Shown here: one piece after another, positions 48,988-61,540 of the stretch
Position numbering within the stretch: the stretch's first letter is position 1
Layout of the letters: every line of letters starts with the position of its first letter
Assembly (NCBI GenBank): GCA_949291365.1
Contig: CASEVJ010000008.1
Span: forward strand, 1 to 64,000
Length of the DNA: 64,000 bases
Reading direction: 5' to 3'
DNA from: an uncultured bacterium
GTDB taxonomy: Bacteria > Elusimicrobiota > Elusimicrobia > Elusimicrobiales > Elusimicrobiaceae
Notes under the pieces: model-generated
The model's database searches: none
Told to the model about the DNA's origin: nothing
The model's input: the letters and a program-made list of their open reading frames with translations, nothing else
Program-made: the position numbers and the translations under genes

Positions 48988-50178
48988 TTACAGTTTTTCC
49001 GCTATTTTTTTGCTTACCGCCAGGCCTAATTCCGTACACGCCTGCAACACTTTATCGTCGGGCACGAATTTAGACGTTACCACCGGGGCCACCTGTTCCA
49101 CATTCATGGCTTTGAGCATATCGGAAAGTGTATTGACCGGGCCCGGATTCCAGCCGTAAGAGCCAAACGCACCGCCGACCAAATTCTTTTTCTTTAGTCC
49201 TTTCAGATAGCACAGTACGTCGGCCATGGCCGGGAAAATTTCCGAATTAAGCACTGGAGAGCCGATTAACAGGCCTCTGCTGTCCAAAAGCTCCGTCGCT
49301 ACGTCGCTGCGGTGGCAGGAATGCATGGAGAGCTGTTTGACTTCCGTGCCGCCCTGGCGCAGCCCTTCCACCACATATTCCGCCATTTTCTGGGTGCTTC
49401 CCCACATTGTATCATAGACGACAATGGCCTTGTTTTTAGGCGCCTGGGCCGCCCATTTGGCGTACAAATTGACGATTTTAGACGGGTCTTTGCGCCAAAT
49501 AAAGCCATGATCGGGCGCAATAATTTTTGGAGAAAGCCCCATTTTTTGCACGCTGTCTAAAAAGCGCAGCACAATGTCAGAATAGGGCAGCACAATATTG
49601 GCATAGTATTTTTCCGCCTCATAGAGCCAGAGGCGTTCTTCATTCTCATCATCAAAGAGTTTGCTGGTGGCATAATGCATGCCAAATACGTCATTGGTAA
49701 ACAGAACATTTTCTTTTTCCAGATAAGAAAACATACTGTCAGGCCAATGCAGCATGCGCGCTTCCACAAAAGAAATCGTATCGCCCCCGACGTCAATGCG
49801 GTCGCCGGTTTTGACCACTTTCATTTCAAAGTTAGGATACAGCTGGGCGGTTAAATTTTTAAGCCCCATATCGGAGCAATAAATTTCTTTGGGCTCTATG
49901 GCAGCCACGGCCTGGGGCAGTGCGCCGGAATGATCCATTTCTGAATGGTTGGAAATAATAATTTCTATTTTTTTGGGGTCTATCACGCTGGCAATACGCG
50001 CCATCATTTCGGGATAGAATTCTTTTTTTACCGTATCAATCAGCGTAGGTTTGTCGCTTAAAATTAAAAAAGCGTTATAAGTGGTGCCGCGTTTGGTGGA
50101 ATAGCCGTGAAAATCCCGTATGTTCCAGTCAATAGCCCCTACCCAGTATACTTTATCTGTAATTTGAACCGCCTTCAT
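48988..50178 (-). CDS. Class A flavodiiron protein (O2/NO reductase)
   Basis: 396 aa. N-terminal metallo-beta-lactamase-like diiron domain with ligands in HSEMDH (H78, E80, D82, H83), MLHWPDS (H144), D163 in FTNDVFGMH and DHG (H224). C-terminal flavodoxin domain (about 253-396) with FMN loop YDTMWGSTQKMA. Reduces O2 to water (or NO to N2O) using rubredoxin electrons. AAGGAG before the ATG and a possible TATTAT -10 just after the dfx terminator, so it may be transcribed both from dfx and on its own. Confidence 0.94.
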   Translation of the reverse strand: MKAVQITDKVYWVGAIDWNIRDFHGYSTKRGTTYNAFLILSDKPTLIDTVKKEFYPEMMARIASVIDPKKIEIIISNHSEMDHSGALPQAVAAIEPKEIYCSDMGLKNLTAQLYPNFEMKVVKTGDRIDVGGDTISFVEARMLHWPDSMFSYLEKENVLFTNDVFGMHYATSKLFDDENEERLWLYEAEKYYANIVLPYSDIVLRFLDSVQKMGLSPKIIAPDHGFIWRKDPSKIVNLYAKWAAQAPKNKAIVVYDTMWGSTQKMAEYVVEGLRQGGTEVKQLSMHSCHRSDVATELLDSRGLLIGSPVLNSEIFPAMADVLCYLKGLKKKNLVGGAFGSYGWNPGPVNTLSDMLKAMNVEQVAPVVTSKFVPDDKVLQACTELGLAVSKKIAEKL

Positions 50179-50216
50179 AGTTTCTCCTTGGCATGCAGTC
50201 TATAATATTCGAAAAA

Positions 50217-50243
50217 CCGTCCCCCGTATAAAGCGGGGGACGG
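50217..50243 (-). terminator. dfx terminator (internal to cluster)
   Basis: CCGTCCCCCG/CGGGGGACGG stem with TTTTT on the minus strand, between dfx and the flavodiiron gene. Confidence 0.85.
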
Positions 50244-50250
50244 AAAGAAA

Positions 50251-50634
50251 TTAGTTTTCTTTTTCCCACAATCCATGCAAATTGCAGTATTCGCGAGCGG
50301 TCACTTTTTCAGCGTCACATTTAAAAACGGCTTCCGGGGCTTCGCCGGGTTTTAAATACTTGCGCTGTACCCGGCCGCAGGAGGTCACCAACTCAATCCA
50401 TTCAATCCAGTGTGCTTCCAGCATCGGGTGCGGCACGGAGCCCACTTTTACTTTATAGCCGCCCTCTATTTTTTCAATTACCGGAACATGTTTTTCCGTA
50501 GCTCCGTCCGTCGTTCCGGCAGTCTGTTTTTCCATCGGTTGGCCGCAGCATACCAGCTCCCCCGCTCCGGCATGCACCACTTCCACCATATTTCCGCAGA
50601 TTTTGCATTTATAAATTTCGTTGATTTTCGTCAT
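50251..50634 (-). CDS. dfx: Desulfoferrodoxin (superoxide reductase, two-centre type)
   Basis: 127 aa. Centre I (desulforedoxin-like) has C10, C13, C29 and C30. Centre II, the catalytic Fe(His)4Cys site, has H49 (EKHVP), H69 (PHPM), H75 (AHWIEWI), C117 and H120 (YCNLHG). Reduces superoxide to hydrogen peroxide without making O2, suited to anaerobes. GGGAG precedes the ATG. Next to flavodiiron protein, flavin reductase and rubredoxin, which form its electron supply and companion O2 sink. Confidence 0.97.
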   Translation of the reverse strand: MTKINEIYKCKICGNMVEVVHAGAGELVCCGQPMEKQTAGTTDGATEKHVPVIEKIEGGYKVKVGSVPHPMLEAHWIEWIELVTSCGRVQRKYLKPGEAPEAVFKCDAEKVTAREYCNLHGLWEKEN

Positions 50635-50887
50635 AATACGCTCCCTTATTGGTAAAAGATATATTGCCTAATGACCTCTTTTCCTCATCACGCAAGATAT
50701 CTATACCGTATTATACATTGTTTATTACTAAAAAGACATTTCCGGTATTTTTTACGGAATAGTCCTGTATAAAGATATAAATAAGAATTTTTCTTATTTA
50801 TTATATCATATCTATACGGTTTTATTATAAAACCTTTCCAAGACAACAGCAAGCCCAAAAAAATATTAGTAGACCACTTATAAAACC

Positions 50888-50896
50888 TGTGGATAA
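50888..50896 (-). promoter_or_regulatory. DnaA box upstream of dnaA
   Basis: TGTGGATAA, a perfect match to TTATCCACA on the minus strand. Confidence 0.65.
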
Positions 50897-51034
50897 CTCT
50901 ATTTTTTAATTTTTTCGGTTTAAAAGTTAAAAATTTACGTTTTATAGTGCTATAAGGGGGAGGTAGCGGTTTTTTTAAAAAACGCCTCTGTCGCGCTTTT
51001 ATCAGGTTTAAACGCAAAAATGGCTTTTTTTAGG

Positions 51035-51063
51035 TTGACGCTGGGGGCAATAATTAGTAAGAT
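51035..51063 (+). promoter_or_regulatory. Probable dnaA promoter
   Basis: TTGACG (51035-51040), 17-nt spacer, TAAGAT (51058-51063). Confidence 0.45.
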
Positions 51064-51095
51064 TAAATATATCTTACATCAATGGCGGCACAGAA

Positions 51096-52460
51096 GTGGA
51101 AACTCTTTCAAACAACGATAGTCTTACCCCTATATTCTCTGAAATAGAAACCATTTTAGGAAAAGATAGCTATGAAATATGGCTGAGGCCTGTTTCGTTT
51201 GATTTTACAGACCAAACGCTTACTATACAAATTCCTAACCAGATTTGGCAGAAAACCATACAAACCCGTTATGAACATATTATAAAGGATACTTTTTTAA
51301 AACATACGGGTACAGAGATTACAGTTTCTTATATTATAAAGGAAGTAAAAGACCCTGTACAAGCCGTACTGGAGAACGCACCGCAAACTCCGGCTGCAGC
51401 GCCGGTGATTAAAAAAAGCCCCTTTCCGGCCCGGTTAAATTCTTCCTATCGGTTTGATAATTTCATTGAATCTCCTTCCAACCGCTTTGCTTATAAAGCG
51501 GCGCAGGCCGTCGTGAACAAAATGGGTAACCGTGAAAATAACCCTCTGGTTATTTATTCTACCCCGGGGCTAGGTAAAACACATTTACTGCATGCAATTG
51601 GAAATCAAATTCTGCAGCAAAATCCGGGAGCGCGCGTACTCTATATGTCCGGAGAAGAATTTGTAGGGGAATATATAGAGGCACTGCAAAATAAATCTTC
51701 GGAAAGTTTCCGCAAAAAATACCGCTCTTTGGATTGTTTTTTAATGGACGATATTCAGTTTGTGGCCGGGAAATCCGCCAGCGAGCTGGAGTTTTTCTAT
51801 ACCTTTAATGCGTTGTTTGAAAGCCGCAAACAAATTGTACTTTCATCAGACCGAACGCCGCAACAATTGGATTTGGACGAACGTCTGTCGTCCCGTTTGC
51901 TATCGGGTATTATTACAGAAATTAAAAAACCGAATTTGGAAACGCGTATTGCTATTCTGCGCCAGAAAAGAGATTCTATTCATTTTGACATTGGAGATGA
52001 TGTTATTTCTTTTATTGCAGAAGGCATACAAACTAATATCCGCGAGCTGGAAGGTTCTTTGTTCCGGCTGGTCTCTTACTGCAGCACGCACGGCGTAATT
52101 CCTACCATTCCTATAGCCAAAGAATTATTGTCTGACATCTTGACGCAAGAAGAACAACGTTTGGCTATCAATGTAAACGCAATTAAAAAAGTAGTCGGCA
52201 AACATTTTAAAATCAATACGGAAGATTTTGTTTCCAAACGCAAGACGCAATCCGTCGCGTGGCCGCGCCAAATAGCCATGTTTTTATGCACGGAACTAAC
52301 GGATCTGTCTTTGCCAGAAATAGGACGTGAATTTAACCGTGATCACAGCACTGTGGTACATGCGCGGGATTTGGTAAAAGAGAAAATTAAGGCAGACCCT
52401 TTCTTTTCTGCGGAAATCAATCAAATTATCAGTGATATCCGGGCTGTGGATAAAAAGTAA
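51096..52460 (+). CDS. dnaA: Chromosomal replication initiator DnaA
   Basis: Binds DnaA boxes and opens oriC. 454 aa, GTG start. Domain I (about 1-85) binds DnaB/DciA-type partners; domain II is a short Ala/Pro linker (86-112). AAA+ domain III has Walker A GLGKTH (158-163), Walker [12 protein letters not shown] and sensor LSSRLLSGI. Domain IV is a DNA-binding helix-turn-helix with [17 protein letters not shown]. No strong ribosome site precedes the GTG. A DnaA box lies across its last codons, so autoregulation or origin function is likely. Confidence 0.98.
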   Translation: METLSNNDSLTPIFSEIETILGKDSYEIWLRPVSFDFTDQTLTIQIPNQIWQKTIQTRYEHIIKDTFLKHTGTEITVSYIIKEVKDPVQAVLENAPQTPAAAPVIKKSPFPARLNSSYRFDNFIESPSNRFAYKAAQAVVNKMGNRENNPLVIYSTPGLGKTHLLHAIGNQILQQNPGARVLYMSGEEFVGEYIEALQNKSSESFRKKYRSLDCFLMDDIQFVAGKSASELEFFYTFNALFESRKQIVLSSDRTPQQLDLDERLSSRLLSGIITEIKKPNLETRIAILRQKRDSIHFDIGDDVISFIAEGIQTNIRELEGSLFRLVSYCSTHGVIPTIPIAKELLSDILTQEEQRLAINVNAIKKVVGKHFKINTEDFVSKRKTQSVAWPRQIAMFLCTELTDLSLPEIGREFNRDHSTVVHARDLVKEKIKADPFFSAEINQIISDIRAVDKK

Positions 52461-52552
52461 AAAACAGTGTATAAACGGAGTATAAATATTTAAAACAGGG
52501 CATACTAAAAATCAGTGTGTATACTGTGCATAAAAAATAAGAGTTATGCACA
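52445..52552. promoter_or_regulatory. DnaA-box cluster between dnaA and dnaN (oriC element)
   Basis: Perfect boxes: TGTGGATAA (52445-52453), TGTGCATAA (52525-52533) and TTATGCACA (52544-52552). One-mismatch boxes: AGTGTATAA (52466-52474) and TGTGTATAC near 52516. AT-rich sequence lies between them, suitable for unwinding. Confidence 0.7.
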
Positions 52553-52607
52553 AGAATACCGGAAAATTTGTATTGGGAAATAAACTAAATCCACATCATT
52601 AACACCC

Positions 52608-52613
52608 TATAAT
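52608..52613 (+). promoter_or_regulatory. dnaN -10 element
   Basis: TATAAT 15 nt before the dnaN ATG, with AGGA between. A very short leader is predicted. Confidence 0.5.
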
Positions 52614-52628
52614 AACAGGATTAATAAC

Positions 52629-53738
52629 ATGAAGATAAATATTACTAAAGAAACCCTTTTGGAAGGGATACAGGTAATTTCCGCAGGAGTGGCCTCCCGC
52701 ACCACGATGCCTATTCTGCATAATTTCTTAATAGAGACCCAAGGCAATAAATTGAAATTAGTCCGTACGGATATGGAAATGGCCGTAGTGCATTATATTC
52801 CCGCTGAAGTGGAAGAAGAAGGAAGCTTAACTATCCCAACCAAAGAATTTTCTGAAATTATTAAAAATTTGCCCGACGGTAAAGAAATTAACTTGTTTAC
52901 CGGAGAAAATAATAAATTTCATATTAAATCCGGCAAGAGTAAATTTTGGGTGATTGGTATGCCCAAAACGGAATATCCGCCCATTCCGGAAATTGAAAAA
53001 ACAAACAGTATTACCTTAAGCCCGCTGGCTCTGCAGAATATGATAGACAAGACGGCTTTTTCTGCTTCCACCCAGGAAACGCGCTATATTTTGAACGGGT
53101 TATTGTGGAATAATACGGCTGACACGTTTGAAGTGGTGGCGACGGACGGAGGCCGCTTGGCGGTGGCCCGTCATCCGGCACTGGCTAATTCCGGCGAATT
53201 TAAGATTATTATTCCTACGAAAATTTTAAATGAAGTGGTGCGTTTTATTTCTCTTTCTAAACCGGATAAAGATGCTACTATCCAGGTAAACGTCGCGTCC
53301 AATCAAGTAAGCTTTGAGTTAAACGAAACAACGTTTATTTCCCGCTTGATTGAAGGAAACTTTCCAAACTATAACCAAGTTATTCCGACAAAGAAAAATA
53401 TTTCGTTTGAAGTGTTTACCAAAGAACTGTTGGCTTCCACCCGGCGCGCGGCTTTGTGCTCCGGGGAATTTGGAAGCACGGTGAAATTTCATATAGAAGA
53501 CAATAGCATGACTGTTTCTTCCACGTCCCAAAATATGGAATTTACCGATGAACTGCCTATTGATTATACGCAGGAAGCATTTGACTGCGCGTTTAATCCT
53601 CAATTTATTATTGATGTATTAAAAAATGTAGGCAGTGAAAAAGTGGCGTTTTCTTTTGTAAACGCTTCCCAGCCGGTCTTGATTGAGCCGGTGGGCAGCG
53701 ATGAATTGAAATACGTTATTATGCCGGTGCGGATTTAA
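52629..53738 (+). CDS. dnaN: DNA polymerase III beta subunit (sliding clamp)
   Basis: Ring-shaped processivity clamp. 369 aa with three similar domains: N-terminal ITKETLLEGIQVISAGVASRTTMPILHNFLIE, middle ALQNMIDKTAFSASTQETRYILNGLLW, and C-terminal domain ending in VIMPVRI, the usual M-P-(M/V)-R-(L/I) terminus. Full length. Followed 2 nt later by dciA. Confidence 0.98.
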   Translation: MKINITKETLLEGIQVISAGVASRTTMPILHNFLIETQGNKLKLVRTDMEMAVVHYIPAEVEEEGSLTIPTKEFSEIIKNLPDGKEINLFTGENNKFHIKSGKSKFWVIGMPKTEYPPIPEIEKTNSITLSPLALQNMIDKTAFSASTQETRYILNGLLWNNTADTFEVVATDGGRLAVARHPALANSGEFKIIIPTKILNEVVRFISLSKPDKDATIQVNVASNQVSFELNETTFISRLIEGNFPNYNQVIPTKKNISFEVFTKELLASTRRAALCSGEFGSTVKFHIEDNSMTVSSTSQNMEFTDELPIDYTQEAFDCAFNPQFIIDVLKNVGSEKVAFSFVNASQPVLIEPVGSDELKYVIMPVRI

Positions 53739-53740
53739 GC

Positions 53741-56522
<2,782 letters not shown>

Positions 56523-56526
56523 CCTA

Positions 56527-56555
56527 TTCCCCGCGCCGCATGGGTGCGCGGGGAA
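56527..56555 (+). other. gyrB-gyrA intergenic hairpin
   Basis: TCCCCGCGC/GCGCGGGGA stem without T-run in the 66-nt gap. Likely an mRNA stability or processing element rather than a terminator. Confidence 0.4.
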
Positions 56556-56588
56556 ACGATTTGAACGGTTTAACAGGAGTTGAACATC

Positions 56589-59120
56589 ATGAGCGAAGAA
56601 TTGACGGGCGCGGCCCAAGAGCCGCAGCAAAACAACGTGGATTTGTTTGGCAATATCCAACAGCGCGATATCGCCAACGAAATGCGTTCCTACTATATTG
56701 ACTACGCGATGAGCGTGATTGTCGGGCGTGCTTTGCCCGACGTGCGCGACGGTCTAAAACCGGTGCACCGCCGCGTGTTGTATTCTATGAACGAAATGGG
56801 GCTCAAATACAATAAGCCCTACAAAAAATCCGCCCGCGTGGTCGGCGACGTGTTGGGTAAATACCACCCACACGGCGATACCGCCGTGTACGATACGTTG
56901 GTGCGCATGGTGCAGGATTTCTCTTTGCGCCAGCCGCTCATTGACGGACAGGGTAACTTTGGTTCTATTGACGGAGACTCCGCCGCCGCCATGCGTTACA
57001 CCGAGTGCCGCCTACAGCGCATTTCAGATGAAATGCTGGATGATTTGGACAAAGATACCGTCAAAATGATCCCCAACTACGACGGCTCTTTGCAGGAGCC
57101 CTCCGTCCTGCCGGCCAAACTGCCGGCCCTGCTGGTCAACGGTTCCTCCGGTATCGCGGTCGGTATGGCTACCAACATTCCCACCCATAACCTGGGCGAA
57201 GTGTGCGACGGGATTATCGCCTATATTAAAAACCCGGCCATTACCACTAAAGAGATGATGAAAATCATCAAAGGGCCCGACTTTCCGACAGGCGCCTGGA
57301 TCCGCGGCACCAAAGGCATTTATGAATATTTTGAAACAGGCCGCGGCAGCGTCAAAGTGCAGGCGTCCACTGAAATTGAAGAAAGAAAAGGCGGACGGGA
57401 AGCCATTGTCGTCACTGCTATTCCGTACCAGGTAAACAAAACCGCGCTGATTGAAAGCATTGTGGCGTTGGTGCGCGACAAAAAGATTACCGATATCTCC
57501 GATATCCGCGATGAGTCGGACCGCCGCGGTATGCGCCTGGTCATTGAAATCAAGCGCGACGGCAATGCCCAGGTGGTGCTCAATCACCTGTTTAAACATA
57601 CGCAGCTGCAGACGTCTTTTGCGGTCAATATGCTGGCTATTGTGGACGGACGGCCCCGCGTACTGTCCTTGAAAGACGTGATGAAGGCGTATGTCAAACA
57701 CCGCCAGGAAGTGGTGACCAATCGCACCAAGTTTGACCTCAATAAAGCCCAGCGCAGGGAACACATCTTGTCCGGCTTGCTTATTGCTATTGCGCATATG
57801 GACGAAGTGGTGGCTATTATTCGCAACAGCCAGGACGTCCCGGCGGCCAAGCTGGCCTTGATGAACAAGTTTTCCCTTTCGGAAGTGCAGGCCCAGGCCA
57901 TTTTGGATATGCGCTTGCACCAGCTGACGCAGCTGTCTTCTGCGGCCATTGAGCAGGAACAGAAAGAGCTGCTCAAACTCATTGCCGAATTGCAGGGAAT
58001 TTTGGCTGATCCGCAGAAAATTTTGGATATCATCGTCAATGAACTGGCGGAGCTGAAAAAGAATTACGGCGACGCGCGCCGCACGCAAATCGGCCCGGAC
58101 ATGACGGATTTCTCTATGGAAGACCTCATTGAAAAGGAAGACGTGGTCATCACCATTTCCAACGACGGCTACGCCAAACGCATTCCGCTCTCTACTTATA
58201 AGAGCCAGAACCGCGGCGGCAAAGGCATTATCGGCGGAAAAACCAAAGAAGAAGACTTTATGGAGCATTTGTTCATCACGTCTTCGCACTCCACGATTTT
58301 GATGTTCACCAACCGCGGCCGCGTCTTTGCGCTGCGCGCCTTTGAAATACCGGAAGGGACGCGTATGTCCAAAGGCAAAGCGATTGTCAATCTCTTGCAG
58401 CTGACCGGTGAAGAGAAAGTAACTTCTGCGCTGGCGATAGAAGACTTTGACCCCAAGAAGCACGACGCGGAAAAAGAAAAAGCATATCTGACCATGTGTA
58501 CCCGCATGGGCAGTATCAAACGCGTGGAACTCATTGAGTTTGCCAATATCCGCAAGACGGGCATTATTGCCATCGGGCTGGAAGAAGGCGACGTGCTTAT
58601 CAGCGTGCAGATGACGTTTGGCAAGAGCGACATTATTATCGCCACTAAACACGGCAAATCTATTCGCTTTGATGAAAACGAAGTGCGCGCCATGGGCCGC
58701 CCGGCCAAAGGAGTACGCGGTATTGCGCTGGCTAAAGGCGATGAGGTGGTGGGCATGGAACACGCCCCCAACGACGGCGAACAGCCCGACGTGCTCTCCG
58801 TGTGTGAAAACGGCTTTGGCAAACGCACGGAATTTAGCGAATACAAACGCCAGCACCGCGGCGGCATGGGCGTTATTACCATTAAGACCAGCGAGCGCAA
58901 TGGCGCAGTCGTAGGTATTAAACTGGTCGACGAAAGCAAAGACCTTATGGTGGTAACGGAAAAAGGCATGACTATCCGCACCCGCTGCGAAGAAATCCGC
59001 TCCGTCGGCCGCAACGCCCAGGGCGTGCGTCTGGTAAAGCTGGAAGAAGGCGACAAAATCGCCCGTATCGCTCCCGTTGTCAAAGACGAAGCGGACGAAG
59101 CAGTAACTGAAGGGAATTAA
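56589..59120 (+). CDS. gyrA: DNA gyrase subunit A
   Basis: DNA breakage-reunion subunit. 843 aa: winged-helix/tower domain with [24 protein letters not shown] (about 35-58) and the catalytic Tyr in [10 protein letters not shown]. The quinolone region [18 protein letters not shown] is unaltered in form. The C-terminal beta-pinwheel has a GyrA-box variant QNRGGKG (usual form QRRGGKG) near 540, supporting gyrase over topoisomerase IV. ATG 56589 follows AGGAG by 9 nt. Confidence 0.97.
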   Translation: MSEELTGAAQEPQQNNVDLFGNIQQRDIANEMRSYYIDYAMSVIVGRALPDVRDGLKPVHRRVLYSMNEMGLKYNKPYKKSARVVGDVLGKYHPHGDTAVYDTLVRMVQDFSLRQPLIDGQGNFGSIDGDSAAAMRYTECRLQRISDEMLDDLDKDTVKMIPNYDGSLQEPSVLPAKLPALLVNGSSGIAVGMATNIPTHNLGEVCDGIIAYIKNPAITTKEMMKIIKGPDFPTGAWIRGTKGIYEYFETGRGSVKVQASTEIEERKGGREAIVVTAIPYQVNKTALIESIVALVRDKKITDISDIRDESDRRGMRLVIEIKRDGNAQVVLNHLFKHTQLQTSFAVNMLAIVDGRPRVLSLKDVMKAYVKHRQEVVTNRTKFDLNKAQRREHILSGLLIAIAHMDEVVAIIRNSQDVPAAKLALMNKFSLSEVQAQAILDMRLHQLTQLSSAAIEQEQKELLKLIAELQGILADPQKILDIIVNELAELKKNYGDARRTQIGPDMTDFSMEDLIEKEDVVITISNDGYAKRIPLSTYKSQNRGGKGIIGGKTKEEDFMEHLFITSSHSTILMFTNRGRVFALRAFEIPEGTRMSKGKAIVNLLQLTGEEKVTSALAIEDFDPKKHDAEKEKAYLTMCTRMGSIKRVELIEFANIRKTGIIAIGLEEGDVLISVQMTFGKSDIIIATKHGKSIRFDENEVRAMGRPAKGVRGIALAKGDEVVGMEHAPNDGEQPDVLSVCENGFGKRTEFSEYKRQHRGGMGVITIKTSERNGAVVGIKLVDESKDLMVVTEKGMTIRTRCEEIRSVGRNAQGVRLVKLEEGDKIARIAPVVKDEADEAVTEGN

Positions 59121-59135
59121 TTCCCCTTTCCTTTC

Positions 59136-59167
59136 AAAACCCCGGCCCGCAAAGCCGGGGTTTTTTA
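59136..59167 (+). terminator. gyrA terminator
   Basis: AACCCCGGC/GCCGGGGTT stem with T6. Confidence 0.9.
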
Positions 59168-59527
59168 TGGCTGGCTGGAGGCGGTGTTGACCGGACTATG
59201 TGGTGTCAGCCGGTATATCTGGCTAATGGGAGCTCCGGCCTTGCCGCTGTATAGCTCATTTCAGGGCATTTCTTGGGGCGGGTTGTTCTTTGTTTACAGA
59301 ACGCTTGGAGATGACGGCGTTTTCTAATCTTGCTTGCCAATATCCACATATCCGGTATGGGCTTTTGCGGAGAGCAGGAGAGGGCGTTTTAGTGTTATCT
59401 GCAGGGATTTGCCCAGGGCTGGCGGGCAGCGAAAGGAGTTGTAGGGGACGGAAAAAAGGGCAAAATACTGGCATACAGCCAAGAAAAAATTTCTTTCTAA
59501 AAAAAGGTTTACAAGCGTGTCCCAAAG
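59168..59527. other. Non-coding spacer
   Basis: About 360 bp between gyrA and the GH13 gene with no supported ORF, tRNA or repeat. Confidence 0.5.
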
Positions 59528-59549
59528 TGCTATAAAATAACTAGGGGAG
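59528..59549 (+). promoter_or_regulatory. GH13 gene promoter and ribosome site
   Basis: Extended -10 TGC-TATAAA (59528-59536) followed by GGGGAG (59544-59549) and ATG 59554. The ribosome site sits within about 10 nt of the predicted transcript start. Confidence 0.5.
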
Positions 59550-59553
59550 TTCT

Positions 59554-61017
59554 ATGAGGACAAATCCGCACATCCTGGAAATAAACACGCGTGCGTGGCT
59601 GGCCCGTCTGGAGGCCAGACACGGGCGCCGTTTTACGTTGCAGGAAATCCCCGACAAATATTGGCAGGAATTTAAACAGCGCGGTTTTGACGCTGTGTGG
59701 CTAATGGGCGTGTGGAAACAAAGCCCCAAAGCCGGCGAAATCGCCCGCGCCAACCCAGATATTCAACAGCAAATCCGCCAAGTTTATCCCGATTTCAATA
59801 CACAAGATATTATTGCTTCCCCCTATGCGGTCTATGAGTACGAAGCCGCACCGGATTTGGGCGGAGAAAGTGCCCTGCGCCAATTGCATGAAAAACTAAA
59901 TGGCTTGGGCATGGAACTGTTTTTAGATTTTGTGGCCAACCACACCGCTATAGACAGCCCCTCTGTAGACGCAGAGCCGGATTTGTATATCAATACCGGC
60001 AAAGAGGAACCCCGGGCGCATAAAGATTGGTTTTTCCAAAACGCCAACGGCGTGTGGATTGCCCACGGGCGCGACCCGTATTTTGCCCCATGGACGGACA
60101 CGGCCCAGCTGAATTATTTCAATCCCAAGACCAAAGAGTTTATGCTTAAAAATCTGCTTAAAGTGGCGGATTTGTGTGACGGCGTGCGCTGTGATATGGC
60201 CATGCTGACGCTGAATAAAGTGCACCGCGATACCTGGTGGGAATTTATCGGCGGGAATTTGCCTAAAGAAGAATTTTGGTCGGCGGCTTTGCAAAAAGTG
60301 CGCGAGGCGCACCCGGATTTTAAATTTATAGCTGAAGTATATTGGGGATTAGAGTGGGAAATACAGGAACTGGGCTTTGATTATACCTACGACAAAATCC
60401 TCTATGACCGCCTGCGTTTTTCCAATTCTGAAAATATTAAAGGGCATCTGGGCGCAGAACATTTGTTCCAAATGCGCTCTATCCGTTTTACGGCTAACCA
60501 TGACGAAGAAGAAAGCTTAAAAGCATTCGGGCGGGAAAAATCCCTGGCGGCCAGTACCATTATTGCCACCCTGCCCGGCGCGCGTATGATTTATTTGTTT
60601 CAAATGATGGGGCACCCGGTGCGCGTGCCTATACAGTATGTGAAAGATTTCTTTAAAGAAGATGAGCCCATTCGTGACTATTACGTTAAACTGCTCAAAA
60701 TTTCCTCCAAACCGGCTTTCCACGGCGGACAATGGTCTTTGACCGAGGTGGGGCCTGCCGGTGGAGATGCCGTTTCCTGCCGCAATGTCTTGTGCTGGAC
60801 ATGGAAACAGATGAATACCGCCTCTACGGTGGTCATTAATTACAGCGACGCCCCTGCCAACTGCCGTTTGAAAATAAAAGCCGCCGCGGGGGAAGGGAAC
60901 AAACTGACGGAAGAATTTTCCGGCACTGTCCAAGACATCACCCCGCAGCTTCGCCAGCAGGGCTTTGAGATAGCGCTCAAGCCATTTGAAAGCAAAATTT
61001 TTACCTACGCCATTTAA
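59554..61017 (+). CDS. Glycoside hydrolase family 13 (alpha-amylase-like) enzyme
   Basis: 487 aa, TIM-barrel GH13. Conserved regions: I DFVANH (125-130), II DGVRCDMAM with nucleophile D214, III FIAEVYW with acid E261, and IV FTANHDEE with D317. A C-terminal beta domain follows (about 405-487). No signal peptide, so it is cytosolic and would act on intracellular alpha-glucan or maltodextrin. Exact specificity (amylase, glucanotransferase or trehalose-type) cannot be read by eye. It is monocistronic between gyrA and the atp operon. Confidence 0.88.
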   Translation: MRTNPHILEINTRAWLARLEARHGRRFTLQEIPDKYWQEFKQRGFDAVWLMGVWKQSPKAGEIARANPDIQQQIRQVYPDFNTQDIIASPYAVYEYEAAPDLGGESALRQLHEKLNGLGMELFLDFVANHTAIDSPSVDAEPDLYINTGKEEPRAHKDWFFQNANGVWIAHGRDPYFAPWTDTAQLNYFNPKTKEFMLKNLLKVADLCDGVRCDMAMLTLNKVHRDTWWEFIGGNLPKEEFWSAALQKVREAHPDFKFIAEVYWGLEWEIQELGFDYTYDKILYDRLRFSNSENIKGHLGAEHLFQMRSIRFTANHDEEESLKAFGREKSLAASTIIATLPGARMIYLFQMMGHPVRVPIQYVKDFFKEDEPIRDYYVKLLKISSKPAFHGGQWSLTEVGPAGGDAVSCRNVLCWTWKQMNTASTVVINYSDAPANCRLKIKAAAGEGNKLTEEFSGTVQDITPQLRQQGFEIALKPFESKIFTYAI

Positions 61018-61043
61018 AACCCCGGTGCATACCGGGGTTTTTG
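61015..61043 (+). terminator. GH13 gene terminator
   Basis: AACCCCGGT/ACCGGGGTT stem then T-run, starting at the stop codon. Confidence 0.85.
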
Positions 61044-61237
61044 GTATGCCCTTGCGGTCTGGCCGGGGGCTGTTTTTGGGGCTTGGGCTTTTCCTATATT
61101 TTTCTTTATGTATCTGACCGCTTGGAAAGAGAAATATTTTAATCATAAAAAAGGTTTCGCGTTGCCGCCGGATTTACTACAATAAAAAGAGAGCTTTTTG
61201 CCGGCAGAAAAAGTTCGCTTTTTGCGGTAAATTAATC

Positions 61238-61243
61238 TATAAT
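61238..61243 (+). promoter_or_regulatory. atp operon -10 element
   Basis: TATAAT 42 nt before the first atp gene. The leader has a TTACCG/CGGTAA inverted repeat (61256-61269) near the ribosome site CGGAGG. Confidence 0.5.
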
Positions 61244-61285
61244 ATAGGTAATAACTTACCGCCCGGTAAATAAACGGAGGCCGTT

Positions 61286-61540
61286 ATGTCTATCGGGCCC
61301 TTTACGCCCAAAGACCATTTGGTCATTACCACGCTGGGGCTGGAGTTTGCCGTAGCGGTGGCCTTGGGCACAGGTGCAGGATATTGGGCCGATCGCCGTT
61401 TTGGTACGGCCCCATGGGCTACAGTGGGCGGAGTGTTTGCCGGGTTTGCGCTGGGCATGTATATCCTGGTAAAAGAGGCCAGACGCATGGCCCGCACGGC
61501 AGAGCAGAATAAGGACGAGAAAAAAAATGGAAGTATCTGA
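61286..61540 (+). CDS. AtpI/AtpZ family ATP synthase assembly protein
   Basis: 84 aa with two transmembrane helices (about 14-34 and 43-62) and the GTGAGYWADRRFGTAPWATVGGVFAGFALGMYILVKEARR pattern of the AtpI/AtpZ (F0F1-ATPase subunit, putative) family. It helps c-ring assembly and/or Mg2+ supply in characterised bacteria. CGGAGG precedes the ATG. Overlaps atpB by 14 nt. First gene of the operon. Confidence 0.85.
   Translation: MSIGPFTPKDHLVITTLGLEFAVAVALGTGAGYWADRRFGTAPWATVGGVFAGFALGMYILVKEARRMARTAEQNKDEKKNGSI

Larger units (their letters stand above)
50644..51095. other. AT-rich region upstream of dnaA, part of probable oriC
   Basis: 450 bp at the divergent junction between minus-strand and plus-strand gene blocks. 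It is very AT-rich (about 50690-50960), with one perfect DnaA box TGTGGATAA (50888-50896). A 109-aa open frame on the minus strand is Lys/Arg/Tyr/Ile-rich, without homology I can see, and is treated as an artefact of AT content. Confidence 0.6.

Noticed and set aside
50688-51017. 109-aa minus-strand open frame upstream of dnaA
   Set aside because: It lies in very AT-rich origin DNA and translates to Lys/Tyr/Ile-rich sequence. It is not L34 (rpmH) or RnpA, which I checked for because they often flank dnaA.
57024-58856. 610-aa open frame antisense to gyrA
   Set aside because: It mirrors the codon structure of gyrA, has no ribosome site or promoter, and has a His/Phe/Val-rich composition typical of antisense shadows.
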